Positions 13,044 to 20,655 of a stretch of 33,406 nucleotides of DNA are shown one piece after another (the stretch's first letter is position 1; the number at the start of each line of letters is the position of its first letter). The notes below the pieces were generated by a model, which was given only the letters and a program-made list of their open reading frames with translations, was not told the DNA's origin and searched no databases. Source of the stretch: a virus; IMG/VR virus record IMGVR_UViG_3300042894_001062, positions 1 to 33,406 of that record. One strand, written 5' to 3'. Position numbers and translations under genes: made by a program.

Positions 13044-13161
13044 ACTGGAATGGTTATTCCGAAAGACTGGAATCAAATGGATTGTAAAAAAAATACATCC
13101 TAATTGCAAATGCGATGAAAGACAAAAAAAGATGAATGAGTTTCAATTTAAAAGAAAGTAA
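13027..13161 (+). CDS. Hypothetical small basic protein (44 aa)
   Basis: The protein begins MKIGDKLEWLFRKTGIKWIV and contains a CKC motif (PNCKCDERQKK). It is strongly basic. The start EWLFRKTGIKWIVKKIHP resembles short proteins seen in Bacteroidota phages that pair a small helix with a Cys-x-Cys metal-type motif. It overlaps the upstream gene by 17 bases and is followed after one base by ATG 13163. Confidence 0.45.
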   Translation: MKIGDKLEWLFRKTGIKWIVKKIHPNCKCDERQKKMNEFQFKRK

Positions 13162-13162
13162 T

Positions 13163-13363
13163 ATGAACGAACAAGATAAAAGCTGGTGGGAATTATTCCG
13201 AGCGCAAAATAGACCATATCTCGAGAATGATGAATACAAAATGGTATGCGAGATTCACGCAAGAATATTCAATAACAAAGTTGAATACCCTTGCAAATGC
13301 AATCCGATAAAGATTCAAAAAATGATTAATGATATTAACGAAGAATATTCAAAAGATGAGTAA
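13163..13363 (+). CDS. Hypothetical protein with a CKC motif (66 aa)
   Basis: I use ATG 13163, just after the stop of the upstream gene, rather than ATG 13136 inside it. The protein begins MNEQDKSWWELFRAQNRPYL and contains MVCEIHARIFNNK and EYPCKCNPIKIQKMIND. The PCKC element echoes the NCKC element of the preceding gene. It overlaps the next gene by eight bases. It resembles small uncharacterised phage proteins. Confidence 0.5.
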   Translation: MNEQDKSWWELFRAQNRPYLENDEYKMVCEIHARIFNNKVEYPCKCNPIKIQKMINDINEEYSKDE

Positions 13364-13766
13364 CGAAACATCGCACCATAAATGGGAGCAAGGTATCATT
13401 CAGTTAATGAATCTTGATGGCTGGGAACTGGAATGGACTGGGGAAGAATTTGAACACTATGATGCCAAAGGAAAAACGCCAAAGGGATTTGATTGTGTGA
13501 TTGAGTTTAAATTACGTCACGCATATTATCCAACAAAGATTTTAGAAAAGTTCAAATATGATAAATTAATGCAAATGACTTGTATGAAGTTTTATTATGT
13601 ATTCGATTCTGGCGGTAATTATCTTTATCATTTAGATACGTTAAGAGTTCCGAAACCAGTAAACGTAAGTTGTAAGACCACAGAGAAATTTAATCGGACA
13701 GACTTAATGGATAAACAATGCTATATGCTTTCAGAAAGTCAAGCGAGTATAATCAATAAATATTAA
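13356..13766 (+). CDS. PD-(D/E)XK nuclease-like protein (136 aa)
   Basis: The stretch GKTPKGFDCVIEFKLR (residues ~39-54) fits the D-x(n)-ExK core of the PD-(D/E)XK fold: D46, E50 and K52. It is followed by a helix with basic residues (PTKILEKFKYDKLMQM) and strands (KFYYVFDSGGNYLYHLD). The size is that of a minimal nuclease domain. It may process recombination or replication intermediates or attack host DNA. I chose ATG 13356 (MSNETSHHKW) over ATG 13329, which would overlap the upstream gene more. The fold call is moderate and specificity is unknown. Confidence 0.6.
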   Translation: MSNETSHHKWEQGIIQLMNLDGWELEWTGEEFEHYDAKGKTPKGFDCVIEFKLRHAYYPTKILEKFKYDKLMQMTCMKFYYVFDSGGNYLYHLDTLRVPKPVNVSCKTTEKFNRTDLMDKQCYMLSESQASIINKY

Positions 13767-13767
13767 T

Positions 13768-14577
13768 ATGAAAACACTTAACAGCGTATCTGGGGGAAAA
13801 ACATCTTCTTATTTAGCAAAGAATTACCCAGCGGATTACAATGTATTTTCTTTGGTTAGAATTGAGGATATAAGATGTATGCCAAAAGATAAAAAAATAG
13901 TTCAATTAGTTTCAGATAAAATAGGAATGGAATTTATTGCAACCGCTGAAAGTGATAAAACTTTAAAAGTTGTTTTAGATTTAGAGCAATTAATCGGAAG
14001 CGAAATAAAATGGTTAACTGGAGAAAGTTTTGAAAGTTTGATTGAAAGAAAAAAATTCATACCAAATAAACTAACAAGGTTTTGTACAAGTGAAATGAAA
14101 ATTAAACCTATTGCTGAATTTTGTCGTAACGAAATAAAAGAAATTGTTTCTACTCGACTAGGAATAAGATACGATGAAGAGAATAGGGTAAATTACGATA
14201 ATACTGATTTTAAATTTCATAATGGTTATTCTGCAAACGGTCGTAATAAATGGATTATTGAAAAATATAGAGAAATTGAATATCCATTAGTAAATGATAA
14301 AATTGACCATTACCAGATTTACTTATGGAGTTTATCTACAAATTTAGATTTTCCACAAGACAGCAATTGTGTGGGATGTTTTCATAAACCAATTCAACAA
14401 ATACGGAAAAACTGGGATGATGAGCCATTTAAGATGCAATGGTTTGCAGAACAAGAAATAAAAAAAAGAAGATGGAAAGAAGAAATGACATATTTTAATG
14501 CAAAAAAAATTGGATTACAAACAGACTTTATTTTTGGAACTGGCTCTACTTGCAATAGTGGTGGGTGTACTGATTAG
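13768..14577 (+). CDS. PAPS reductase-like PP-loop enzyme (269 aa)
   Basis: The N-terminus has a PP-loop, SGGKTSS (residues 8-14), of the adenine nucleotide alpha-hydrolase superfamily that includes PAPS reductases, DndC and tRNA thiolation enzymes. Cysteine motifs follow: FCTSEMKIKP (~112-121), NCVGCFHKP (~200-208) and a terminal CNSGGC. These could bind a cluster or carry sulfur. Stand-alone members are frequent in phages, and the natural substrate is mostly unknown. It ends the cluster before the promoter at 14593-14622. A role in nucleic-acid sulfur modification or in sulfur metabolism is open. Confidence 0.75.
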   Translation: MKTLNSVSGGKTSSYLAKNYPADYNVFSLVRIEDIRCMPKDKKIVQLVSDKIGMEFIATAESDKTLKVVLDLEQLIGSEIKWLTGESFESLIERKKFIPNKLTRFCTSEMKIKPIAEFCRNEIKEIVSTRLGIRYDEENRVNYDNTDFKFHNGYSANGRNKWIIEKYREIEYPLVNDKIDHYQIYLWSLSTNLDFPQDSNCVGCFHKPIQQIRKNWDDEPFKMQWFAEQEIKKRRWKEEMTYFNAKKIGLQTDFIFGTGSTCNSGGCTD

Positions 14578-14592
14578 TAAAGTATGAAAAAA

Positions 14593-14622
14593 TTGTTTAT
14601 AAAATATAATATATTACCTTTG
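14593..14622 (+). promoter_or_regulatory. Bacteroidota-type promoter before the exonuclease gene
   Basis: TTG at 14593-14595 and TACCTTTG at 14615-14622 are spaced by 19 nt, an excellent match to the host consensus. The transcript would begin near 14629 and immediately include the AATCACTAAAAACAAAA leader (from 14632) before ATG 14651. It probably drives the exonuclease-to-PLP-enzyme unit (14651-18641). Confidence 0.72.
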
Positions 14623-14650
14623 TAAAATAATAATCACTAAAAACAAAATT

Positions 14651-15361
14651 ATGATAGTATTAGTAGATGCAGATAGCTTGATTTGGAGCAGTTGCTACCG
14701 AAAAAAAGAACATCCCGAAGATGAAATGTACCACACACTTGAGAATGCAATAGCAAAATTCGATGAGGTATTTATGTCAATCATCAATAAGATTGAAGAA
14801 AGATACGAGATTGATAAGGTACTTACCTTTGCTGGTGCGAGAGGTAATTTCAGAAAACAAATATCAAAGACTTATAAAGCGAACCGAAAGGAAAGCGACA
14901 GACCTCCAATTTTAAATGAACTTCAAAAGTATGTAGCAGAAAGTTATGACGCTATTGCTGGGGAGGGTGTTGAAACTGACGATGTAGTAGCTACATATTG
15001 GAAAACATTAACAGATACCTTTGGTCGTAATGAAGTGTTGATAGTATCGATTGACAAAGACTACAAGCAGTTCCCTTGTTTGATTTATGATTACCATTAC
15101 AAGAAACAATTATTTTACGACATATCAGAAGTAGAAGCAAGATATAATTTTTGGGAACAAATGATTGCTGGGGATTCTGCTGATAATGTAAACTACTGCA
15201 AGGGATATGGTAAAGCATACTGCAAGAAAGCATTTAAAGAGTGTGTAAGCGAGTTTTCTTTTATTAGGGCAGTCTTTACACTTTATAAAGAATTGTATCG
15301 TAACAAAGCACGTGAGAAGTTTTTAGAGTGCTACCAACTTTTAAAATTAAGAACAGAATGA
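14651..15361 (+). CDS. 5'-3' exonuclease, FEN/PIN-like (236 aa)
   Basis: This is a flap endonuclease/5'-3' exonuclease of the T4 RNase H-T5 type, which removes RNA primers and degrades or resects DNA ends. The metal ligands can be followed: D6 and D8 (LVDADSL), the VETDD cluster (E108, D110, D111), SIDKDYKQ (D135, D137) and GDSADNV (D175, D178). A helix-hairpin-helix (KGYGKAYCKKAF, ~184-195) follows. The basic arch contains YKANRK. The length is normal. It overlaps the DnaA-like gene by four bases and may supply single strands to the ERF protein. Confidence 0.88.
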   Translation: MIVLVDADSLIWSSCYRKKEHPEDEMYHTLENAIAKFDEVFMSIINKIEERYEIDKVLTFAGARGNFRKQISKTYKANRKESDRPPILNELQKYVAESYDAIAGEGVETDDVVATYWKTLTDTFGRNEVLIVSIDKDYKQFPCLIYDYHYKKQLFYDISEVEARYNFWEQMIAGDSADNVNYCKGYGKAYCKKAFKECVSEFSFIRAVFTLYKELYRNKAREKFLECYQLLKLRTE

Positions 15362-15726
15362 CAAAAGCCGAAGAAATAGGAAAAGAAATAAATGATACGC
15401 TGGGTTTGAATCTTTACGAGAATACTCGAACATTAGATCTTGTCGATGCGAGAAGTTTGTACTGCTACATCCTACGGAAAGATTTGAATTATACTTTGTA
15501 CCAAGTAAGAGATACTTTAAGAAAACAAGGGAAATCATTTGACCATTGTAGCGTATTACATAACGTGGCAATTTACGATGAGGTAAGAAGAAGAAAGCCG
15601 AATCTTGAATTGATTAGGGATAGCATACTTGGGGATATAAGTCCAAAGTACGCAATCTTAAAGAAGCTGGAGAAAATAGACGACATTGATAAATTAGAAC
15701 AAATATTGAATTGTATAAATAGTTAG
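15358..15726 (+). CDS. DnaA domain IV-like DNA-binding protein (122 aa)
   Basis: The protein resembles the C-terminal DNA-binding domain of DnaA. LVDARSLYCYILRKDLNYTL (~28-47) is followed by QVRDTL and the signature-like GKSFDHCSVLHNV (~58-70), comparable to the DnaA box-recognition helix region. The DnaA ATPase domain is absent. It could bind the phage origin, recruit the helicase or occupy host DnaA sites. I start it at ATG 15358, which overlaps the exonuclease stop (ATGA); ATG 15328 would overlap by 34 bases. Confidence 0.72.
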   Translation: MTKAEEIGKEINDTLGLNLYENTRTLDLVDARSLYCYILRKDLNYTLYQVRDTLRKQGKSFDHCSVLHNVAIYDEVRRRKPNLELIRDSILGDISPKYAILKKLEKIDDIDKLEQILNCINS

Positions 15727-15728
15727 TT

Positions 15729-16331
15729 ATGAAAGAAATAATTTACTTGGAAAGTTTTCCGCTAAAGGACATAAAGCCAAATCCATTGAATCCAAGATTC
15801 ATTAGAGATAAGAAGTTTGAAGATTTAAAACAAAGTATCAAGGACTTACCCGAGATGCTCCAGTTAAGAGAAATTATAGTTGATGAGGATTATGTGGTTC
15901 TGGGCGGTAATATGCGATTGAAAGCATTAACCGAATTGAAATTCAAAACACTAAACATAGTAATGTGGAAAGGACTTACTGATGATGAGAAAAAAGAATT
16001 TGTAATTAAAGACAATGCAAACTACGGCAACTGGGATTGGGATGTACTGGCTAATTCATTTGATGAATCGGATTTAAAAAAGTTCGGTTTGAATGTATGG
16101 CAACCACAAGAAGCAATCGAAGAAGAAGATTACGATTATGGTTTTGAAGATGAGAATACCTACGAAGCAAATGAGAAAGAACCATACTCGAAAAAAGCCG
16201 TTATAGTCGTAGAATTTAATATTCTTGATTATCCAGTAGCTTATGATTTAATCAAAACTCTGACCGACAAAGGAGCAGACATTGGAGCATTATTAATCGA
16301 AAAACTTATATCCAAAGATGGAAACAATTAA
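15729..16331 (+). CDS. ParB-like nuclease/NTPase-fold protein 1 (200 aa)
   Basis: The N-terminal ~100 residues match the ParB/sulfiredoxin fold: NPLNPRFIRDKKFEDLKQSI (18-37), PEMLQLREIIVDE and VLGGNMRLKAL (58-68). The second half is acidic (EEEDYDYGFEDENTYEANEK) and ends in a short alpha/beta segment (ADIGALLIEKL). Phage ParB-like proteins often accompany DNA-modification genes; known ParB proteins are CTPases, and nuclease or targeting roles are proposed in this context. It overlaps a second ParB-like gene by 14 bases. Confidence 0.82.
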   Translation: MKEIIYLESFPLKDIKPNPLNPRFIRDKKFEDLKQSIKDLPEMLQLREIIVDEDYVVLGGNMRLKALTELKFKTLNIVMWKGLTDDEKKEFVIKDNANYGNWDWDVLANSFDESDLKKFGLNVWQPQEAIEEEDYDYGFEDENTYEANEKEPYSKKAVIVVEFNILDYPVAYDLIKTLTDKGADIGALLIEKLISKDGNN

Positions 16332-16887
16332 AATACAAATAGGGCAATTAAAAAATTCGAATTACAATCCGAGGGTAATTGATACTTTCAAATACGAAAG
16401 TTTAAAAAAGTCAATACTCAATATGCCAAGTATGCTGGAAGTAAGACCAATACTGGTTGATGAAGATAATAACATACTGGCTGGTAATATGCGTTACCGA
16501 GCGTGTATGGAACTTGGTTATGCGGAAGTATTCATCAAGAAAATAAATAACCTATCTGAATCCCAAAAAAGGGAATTGATGATAAAGGATAATATTTCTT
16601 ACGGAGAATGGGATGAACAAATTTTAGCAGACAACTTCAATACTGATTATGTTAATGATTGGCTGGGTAAAGAGATTATAGATTATTCCGCATTGCTTTA
16701 CGAGGATGTATCAGAAGAAATAGAATCATTGCACCAAGGAGTAAAAAAATCTGTTCACATAAAGATTAATGGAGACTTTGAAAAGGCGCAAGAGTTAGAG
16801 AAGCGTTTTAAGGAACGAAAAATTTATATAGGTGGGTTGCTTATAGATAAACTAAAAGAAGTAAAAAAAGCGTATGAAACGAATTGA
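16318..16887 (+). CDS. ParB-like protein 2 (189 aa)
   Basis: This is a tandem paralogue of the preceding gene: NYNPRVIDTFKYESLKKSIL (15-34), PSMLEVRPILVDEDNNILAG (37-56) and NMRYRACMELGY. The RELMIKDNISYGEWDEQIL segment corresponds to KEFVIKDNANYGNWDWDVL in protein 1, and the C-terminal IYIGGLLIDKL matches its end. The two copies share architecture but have diverged strongly, so they may form a heterodimer or read different signals. It overlaps the dioxygenase gene by 14 bases. Confidence 0.82.
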   Translation: METIKIQIGQLKNSNYNPRVIDTFKYESLKKSILNMPSMLEVRPILVDEDNNILAGNMRYRACMELGYAEVFIKKINNLSESQKRELMIKDNISYGEWDEQILADNFNTDYVNDWLGKEIIDYSALLYEDVSEEIESLHQGVKKSVHIKINGDFEKAQELEKRFKERKIYIGGLLIDKLKEVKKAYETN

Positions 16888-17656
16888 TTTAATACAAGTA
16901 GAACATAATAGAAAGATTGGGGATATATGTGAATACATAGAACCGAATGTAACAGAGGATAGTTTGTTTTATTCTGATGGCGAACTAATAGGATTCTACA
17001 TTAGGAATATCTCAAAGTATAGTAAAAAGTTATCTGATCTGATTGCTATTGCAAATAAAGAATTATTGTCCGATGCCGTTCCAAAAAGTACAATGAAAAG
17101 AAGTAGCGGATTAATAAATAAAGCAAATGATGTATTGCAGTTTTCTACCATACTTGGTGCGATACCACCAAAGCCACATATGAGGAGAGCATACCCAAGC
17201 ACAAGTTCAGTTCACTATTATCCAACTGCAAAGACTTTTGTTAAAGCAATGCTACTCGCATCAGAGGAAAGCGCATTGTTAATCAAAGAGTTAGCACCAA
17301 ACATTTATGACAATCAAGTAGAAATTATGAACAATGTAAAAGACCAATGGAAGTTTGGAAAACTATTTACAAGTTCTATTTCGAATTTTAATATTTCTGC
17401 TGGGTTTCATATTGACAATGCAAACATAAAAGGATGTGTAAATGTAATTATCTGCAAGAGGAAAGATAGTAAAGGCGGTTGCACTACCGTTCCAGACTAT
17501 GGGGCAACAGTTGATAGTTGTGATAATAGTATGCTGGTATATCCAGCTTGGAGAAACATTCACGCAGTAACACCAATAGTACCTTTGGCAGAAGATGGTT
17601 ACAGAAACACATTAGTATTTTATCCTTTAAAAGCATTCCTAAATGAAAACATTTAA
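16874..17656 (+). CDS. 2OG-Fe(II) dioxygenase, TET/JBP-like (260 aa)
   Basis: The C-terminal half forms a double-stranded beta-helix with a full iron and 2-oxoglutarate set: FHID (H179, D181), NIHAVTP (H230) and YRNT (R244). The GGCTTVPDYGA and NSMLVYPAWRN segments between them resemble TET/JBP-type DNA-base oxygenases. The N-terminal ~160 residues are helical. It probably oxidises the 5-methyl group of thymine (or of 5-methylcytosine) in DNA to hydroxymethyl, giving the substrate for the kinase encoded at 19851. It overlaps ParB-2 and the PLP gene by 14 bases each. The substrate is inferred. Confidence 0.78.
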   Translation: MKRIDLIQVEHNRKIGDICEYIEPNVTEDSLFYSDGELIGFYIRNISKYSKKLSDLIAIANKELLSDAVPKSTMKRSSGLINKANDVLQFSTILGAIPPKPHMRRAYPSTSSVHYYPTAKTFVKAMLLASEESALLIKELAPNIYDNQVEIMNNVKDQWKFGKLFTSSISNFNISAGFHIDNANIKGCVNVIICKRKDSKGGCTTVPDYGATVDSCDNSMLVYPAWRNIHAVTPIVPLAEDGYRNTLVFYPLKAFLNENI

Positions 17657-18641
17657 TGCATTATCATTTGATAGAAGCAAAAGCCGATGGGAAGAACACC
17701 TATATGATTTTACTCCAGTAGAAAAAATAGGCGATATGTTTTTCAAGAGGGAAGATAAATTCGCACCGCTGGGATTCGGTTCTATAAATGGAAGTAAGTT
17801 AAGACAATGTATTTGGCTGGTTCACGAGTGGGTAAGAACTAAAAACGTAAGAGGAATTGTAAGTGGTAGCGTGGTGGGTTCTCCACAACATCCGTTCATT
17901 GCATCAATATGTAAGCACTATAACATTGGATGTCTGATAGTTACGGGTTCAAAGAATTATAAGTCACATAAGAATATGCAGTTAGCAGAAGAACTGGGGG
18001 CGCAATTCCACGTTACCAATATTGGTTATGCAAAAGCATTGCAAAGCAAATCGTTTAAACTGGCGAAGTTATTACCAAATCACGAAGTATTAGAAACAAA
18101 TATAACAGTTGATGAAAGGATTAATAGTCCAGAAAGAATTGAAGCGTTTCACAAAGTAGGAAGTTACCAAGTGAATAATATTCCGAACCATATTGAAACA
18201 TTGATTATCCCTTGTGGCTCGTGTAATTCAGTAACATCAATTTTGTATGGTATAGCATTGAAAAAGCCAAAAGCATTAAAAAGGATTTTATTGATGGGAA
18301 TCGGTAACAACGGAAGTTATCATTTGGATTACATCCCAAGGCGGTTGAAAATAATTAGCGGTGTGCTGGGGGTTGATTTGAATCAATCATTTGACTATAC
18401 TTTTTTTAAAGATAGAAACGCAAATGGAATTGAAGTACTGCATCACAATTTAAATGGAAGTGGATTTTGTACTTACGATTGCTGGATGCCTTATTCATAC
18501 AATGGATTAAATTTACATCCAAGATATGAGGGGAAAGTATTCAATTATATGAAAGCAAATCCAAATGAATTTGACAAGTATATGAATGAAAAAACTCTTT
18601 TTTGGATAGTAGGAAACGAACCGACATACATTCCAGCATAG
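17643..18641 (+). CDS. Fold-type II PLP-dependent enzyme (332 aa)
   Basis: The protein resembles the tryptophan synthase beta/ACC deaminase superfamily. The probable PLP-binding lysine is K52 in SINGSKLRQC. FFKREDKFAPLG precedes it, the SGSVVGSPQHPF loop follows, and the glycine/serine phosphate-binding loop is IIPCGSCNSVTSILYG (~188-203). It keeps most of the family's length (~330). Such enzymes are found in phage DNA hypermodification loci, where they decarboxylate or rearrange an amino acid attached to a base. Here it is coupled to the dioxygenase gene by a 14-base overlap, which supports a role on modified DNA rather than on free amino acids. Confidence 0.78.
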   Translation: MKTFNALSFDRSKSRWEEHLYDFTPVEKIGDMFFKREDKFAPLGFGSINGSKLRQCIWLVHEWVRTKNVRGIVSGSVVGSPQHPFIASICKHYNIGCLIVTGSKNYKSHKNMQLAEELGAQFHVTNIGYAKALQSKSFKLAKLLPNHEVLETNITVDERINSPERIEAFHKVGSYQVNNIPNHIETLIIPCGSCNSVTSILYGIALKKPKALKRILLMGIGNNGSYHLDYIPRRLKIISGVLGVDLNQSFDYTFFKDRNANGIEVLHHNLNGSGFCTYDCWMPYSYNGLNLHPRYEGKVFNYMKANPNEFDKYMNEKTLFWIVGNEPTYIPA

Positions 18642-18662
18642 GTACGGAGAGTTAAAATAAAG

Positions 18663-18730
18663 CATTTTAAGCAATTTTTATTTGCTGGTAACTATTTTGT
18701 TATAAAGTTAGAGAACGTTAAAAATCCTAT
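18663..18730 (+). promoter_or_regulatory. 68-bp regulatory element, copy B (upstream of transferase/terminase unit)
   Basis: This matches 5852-5919 over 68 bp without gaps (one mismatch in the first 19, two in the last 38, centre different). It lies between the PLP gene and ATG 18757, 26 bases before the start. It probably begins a new transcription unit running through the modification transferase, kinase, terminase and tail genes. The same control of lysis and packaging genes would suit a late promoter. Confidence 0.65.
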
Positions 18731-18756
18731 CGGAAGGATATATAAGAAAGCACATT

Positions 18757-19854
18757 ATGATTGGAAGATATTGCGATATAAATTCAGAACAAGAAGAAAA
18801 AGATTTGAAATATGGTATGGATTTTCGGGAACCAAAATATAGGAGAGAAGTATTTTTGCGGTTCTATGAATTTCATTTAAAGAACAAGTCACACGCTGGG
18901 GCGGTTTATTATGTATTCCCTTTTATCTTTGAAAAGATGCAAATGAACCAAGAGCAAAAATTATGGTTTGCATACATAAATGGATGTACTCAAAATGTAA
19001 TAACAACTTATCTTATTTGGGAACAGATTCCAAACTTGAAAGAAATTGACTTACCTAAATTTAGTAAATGGTACAGAACAAATTATGATAAACTTGGCTG
19101 GGATACAGACCGAAGATACATAAAGAATGTTTTCGAAACGTGCATAGAAAATTACATCAGCATTCTCGATGGAAGAACACAAGAGCAATTTTTCAGAATG
19201 AGAGATGGAGAAGAACACAAGTACACAAACTTCAAATCATTATGGAATACCGTTATAACTAACTTCCATACCTTTGGTAGACTGGCTACATTCAGTTACC
19301 TTGAATTTCTTAAAATAGTAGGACTGAATATAGATTGTGATAGTTTGTTTCTTGATGATATTAGTGGCTCTAAATCACATCGGAATGGATTGTGTAAAGT
19401 GCTGGGGCGAGACGATCTCGATTGGTATAAAACGGAAGTAATATACGATGAAGAAATATTGAACTGGCTTAAAGTAGAGGGTGCATTACTTTTGTTAGAA
19501 GCAAAAAAAAGATTCCCACACGAAGATTTATCCTATTTTACATTAGAAACTACGTTATGTTGTTATAAGTCTTGGCACAGACCGAACAGAAGATACCCGA
19601 ATGTTTACAATGATATGTTTTACGAGAGAATAAAATATGCTGAATCAAAATGGAAAAGGAAGTTACCATTGTTTTGGGAAGCAAGAAAGAAATACTTGCC
19701 AACTGAATTGAGATTGGAAGATAACCGAGCCGACTTTGGAGTACACAAAACAAAACAAAATCATTACAGACTTACTGGGGAAGTAATAATGATGAATAAG
19801 GATTGGGAATGCTTTGATAATAATTATAACGATTACATAAAAAATAGACAATGA
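18757..19854 (+). CDS. Amino acid:DNA transferase-like protein (formerly aGPT-PPlase) (365 aa)
   Basis: The protein resembles the all-helical family predicted as alpha-glutamyl/putrescinyl-thymine pyrophosphorylases and later described as amino acid:DNA transferases. These displace pyrophosphate from activated 5-hydroxymethyluracil in DNA with an amino acid or amine. Recognisable parts are AGAVYYVFPFIFEKMQMN (~47-64), FAYINGCTQN (~71-80), and DDISGSKSHRNGLCKVLGRD (~200-219), the most conserved block. The length is typical. It overlaps the kinase gene by four bases (ATGA), so the two steps are made together. The amino-acid donor cannot be read from the sequence. Confidence 0.78.
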   Translation: MIGRYCDINSEQEEKDLKYGMDFREPKYRREVFLRFYEFHLKNKSHAGAVYYVFPFIFEKMQMNQEQKLWFAYINGCTQNVITTYLIWEQIPNLKEIDLPKFSKWYRTNYDKLGWDTDRRYIKNVFETCIENYISILDGRTQEQFFRMRDGEEHKYTNFKSLWNTVITNFHTFGRLATFSYLEFLKIVGLNIDCDSLFLDDISGSKSHRNGLCKVLGRDDLDWYKTEVIYDEEILNWLKVEGALLLLEAKKRFPHEDLSYFTLETTLCCYKSWHRPNRRYPNVYNDMFYERIKYAESKWKRKLPLFWEARKKYLPTELRLEDNRADFGVHKTKQNHYRLTGEVIMMNKDWECFDNNYNDYIKNRQ

Positions 19855-20330
19855 CAATATTATTAATAGGGATGTGCGGTGCTGGTAAGACGTGGGTAAT
19901 GGAAAAGTTATTACAATACTATGTTCTGTCACACAGAAAGAAGCTGGGTAAGATTTATTACCATACTGACAATAGGATAATTGTTTTGGGCAAATATGAT
20001 GGTTCAATGTATCAAGGTTCTGACAAGTTATCAATGAGTGTAATGACCGATGTTGATAATTTCATAGAATATGCTAAAGAAAAAATTATCGTAGCAGAGG
20101 GGGATAGATTTACAAATAGTAAATTCATCGGGAAAGCAGAGCCAATCATAATCAAGATTACAGATGATGGTGTGCTGGGTAGAATGAAAAGAAATAGCGG
20201 TCAAACAGAAAGACATTTGAAGTCCGTTCAAACAAGAGTAAACAACATAAAAGCAAATCACGATGTTATCAATTCGGATGAAGCGTTTAATTTAATTGTA
20301 AATTTAATAAGCGAACATTATGGCAAATAG
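19851..20330 (+). CDS. 5-hydroxymethyluracil DNA kinase-like P-loop kinase (159 aa)
   Basis: This is a small P-loop kinase with Walker A GMCGAGKT (7-14). LGKYDGSMYQGSDKLS (46-61) is the pattern seen in phage 5-hmdU DNA kinases, and a likely Walker B/lid segment is VAEGDRFTN (81-89). The C-terminal RMKRNSGQTERHLKSVQTR (~121-139) supplies basic residues for ATP or DNA. The predicted reaction is phosphorylation of 5-hydroxymethyluracil in DNA to an activated form for the transferase encoded just upstream. It lacks a fused helical DNA-binding domain. It overlaps the small terminase gene by 11 bases. Confidence 0.78.
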   Translation: MTILLIGMCGAGKTWVMEKLLQYYVLSHRKKLGKIYYHTDNRIIVLGKYDGSMYQGSDKLSMSVMTDVDNFIEYAKEKIIVAEGDRFTNSKFIGKAEPIIIKITDDGVLGRMKRNSGQTERHLKSVQTRVNNIKANHDVINSDEAFNLIVNLISEHYGK

Positions 20331-20655
20331 TGACATATTAAAAAAGGGAATGATTGAAGCATTGGAAAAAACGCTGGGGATTGTATCATCGGCTTGTAAG
20401 ATGGTCGGTATCGCTCGGTGGACACATTACCGCTGGATGGAAGAAGATGCTGAATATAAAAAGCAATGTATGGATATTGACAATATGACTTTGGACTTTG
20501 CGGAAAGCCAATTACATAAGCAAATAGCAGAGGGCAATACATCGGCTACGATATTCTTTTTAAAGACCAAGGGCAAAAAACGTGGGTACATTGAAAGAAT
20601 GGAACTGGATAACGGAGAAGATAATAATACATTCAGAGTAGAAGTAATTGAATGA
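20320..20655 (+). CDS. Terminase small subunit, helix-turn-helix (111 aa)
   Basis: The N-terminal part (IEALEKTLGIVSSACKMVGI, then ARWTHYRWMEEDAEYKKQC) is a homeodomain-like helix-turn-helix of the phBC6A51 type. The remainder (FAESQLHKQIAEGNTSATIF, then FLKTKGKKRGY) is the usual helical oligomerisation region of Bacteroidota phage small terminases. It probably recognises the packaging site and regulates the large subunit. It overlaps TerL by four bases (ATGA) and the kinase by 11. Confidence 0.82.
   Translation: MANSDILKKGMIEALEKTLGIVSSACKMVGIARWTHYRWMEEDAEYKKQCMDIDNMTLDFAESQLHKQIAEGNTSATIFFLKTKGKKRGYIERMELDNGEDNNTFRVEVIE

Noticed and set aside
15979-15985. Second CTGATGA core word
   Set aside because: It lies inside the ParB-like gene, no stem II or GAAA partner follows, and coding sequence explains it.
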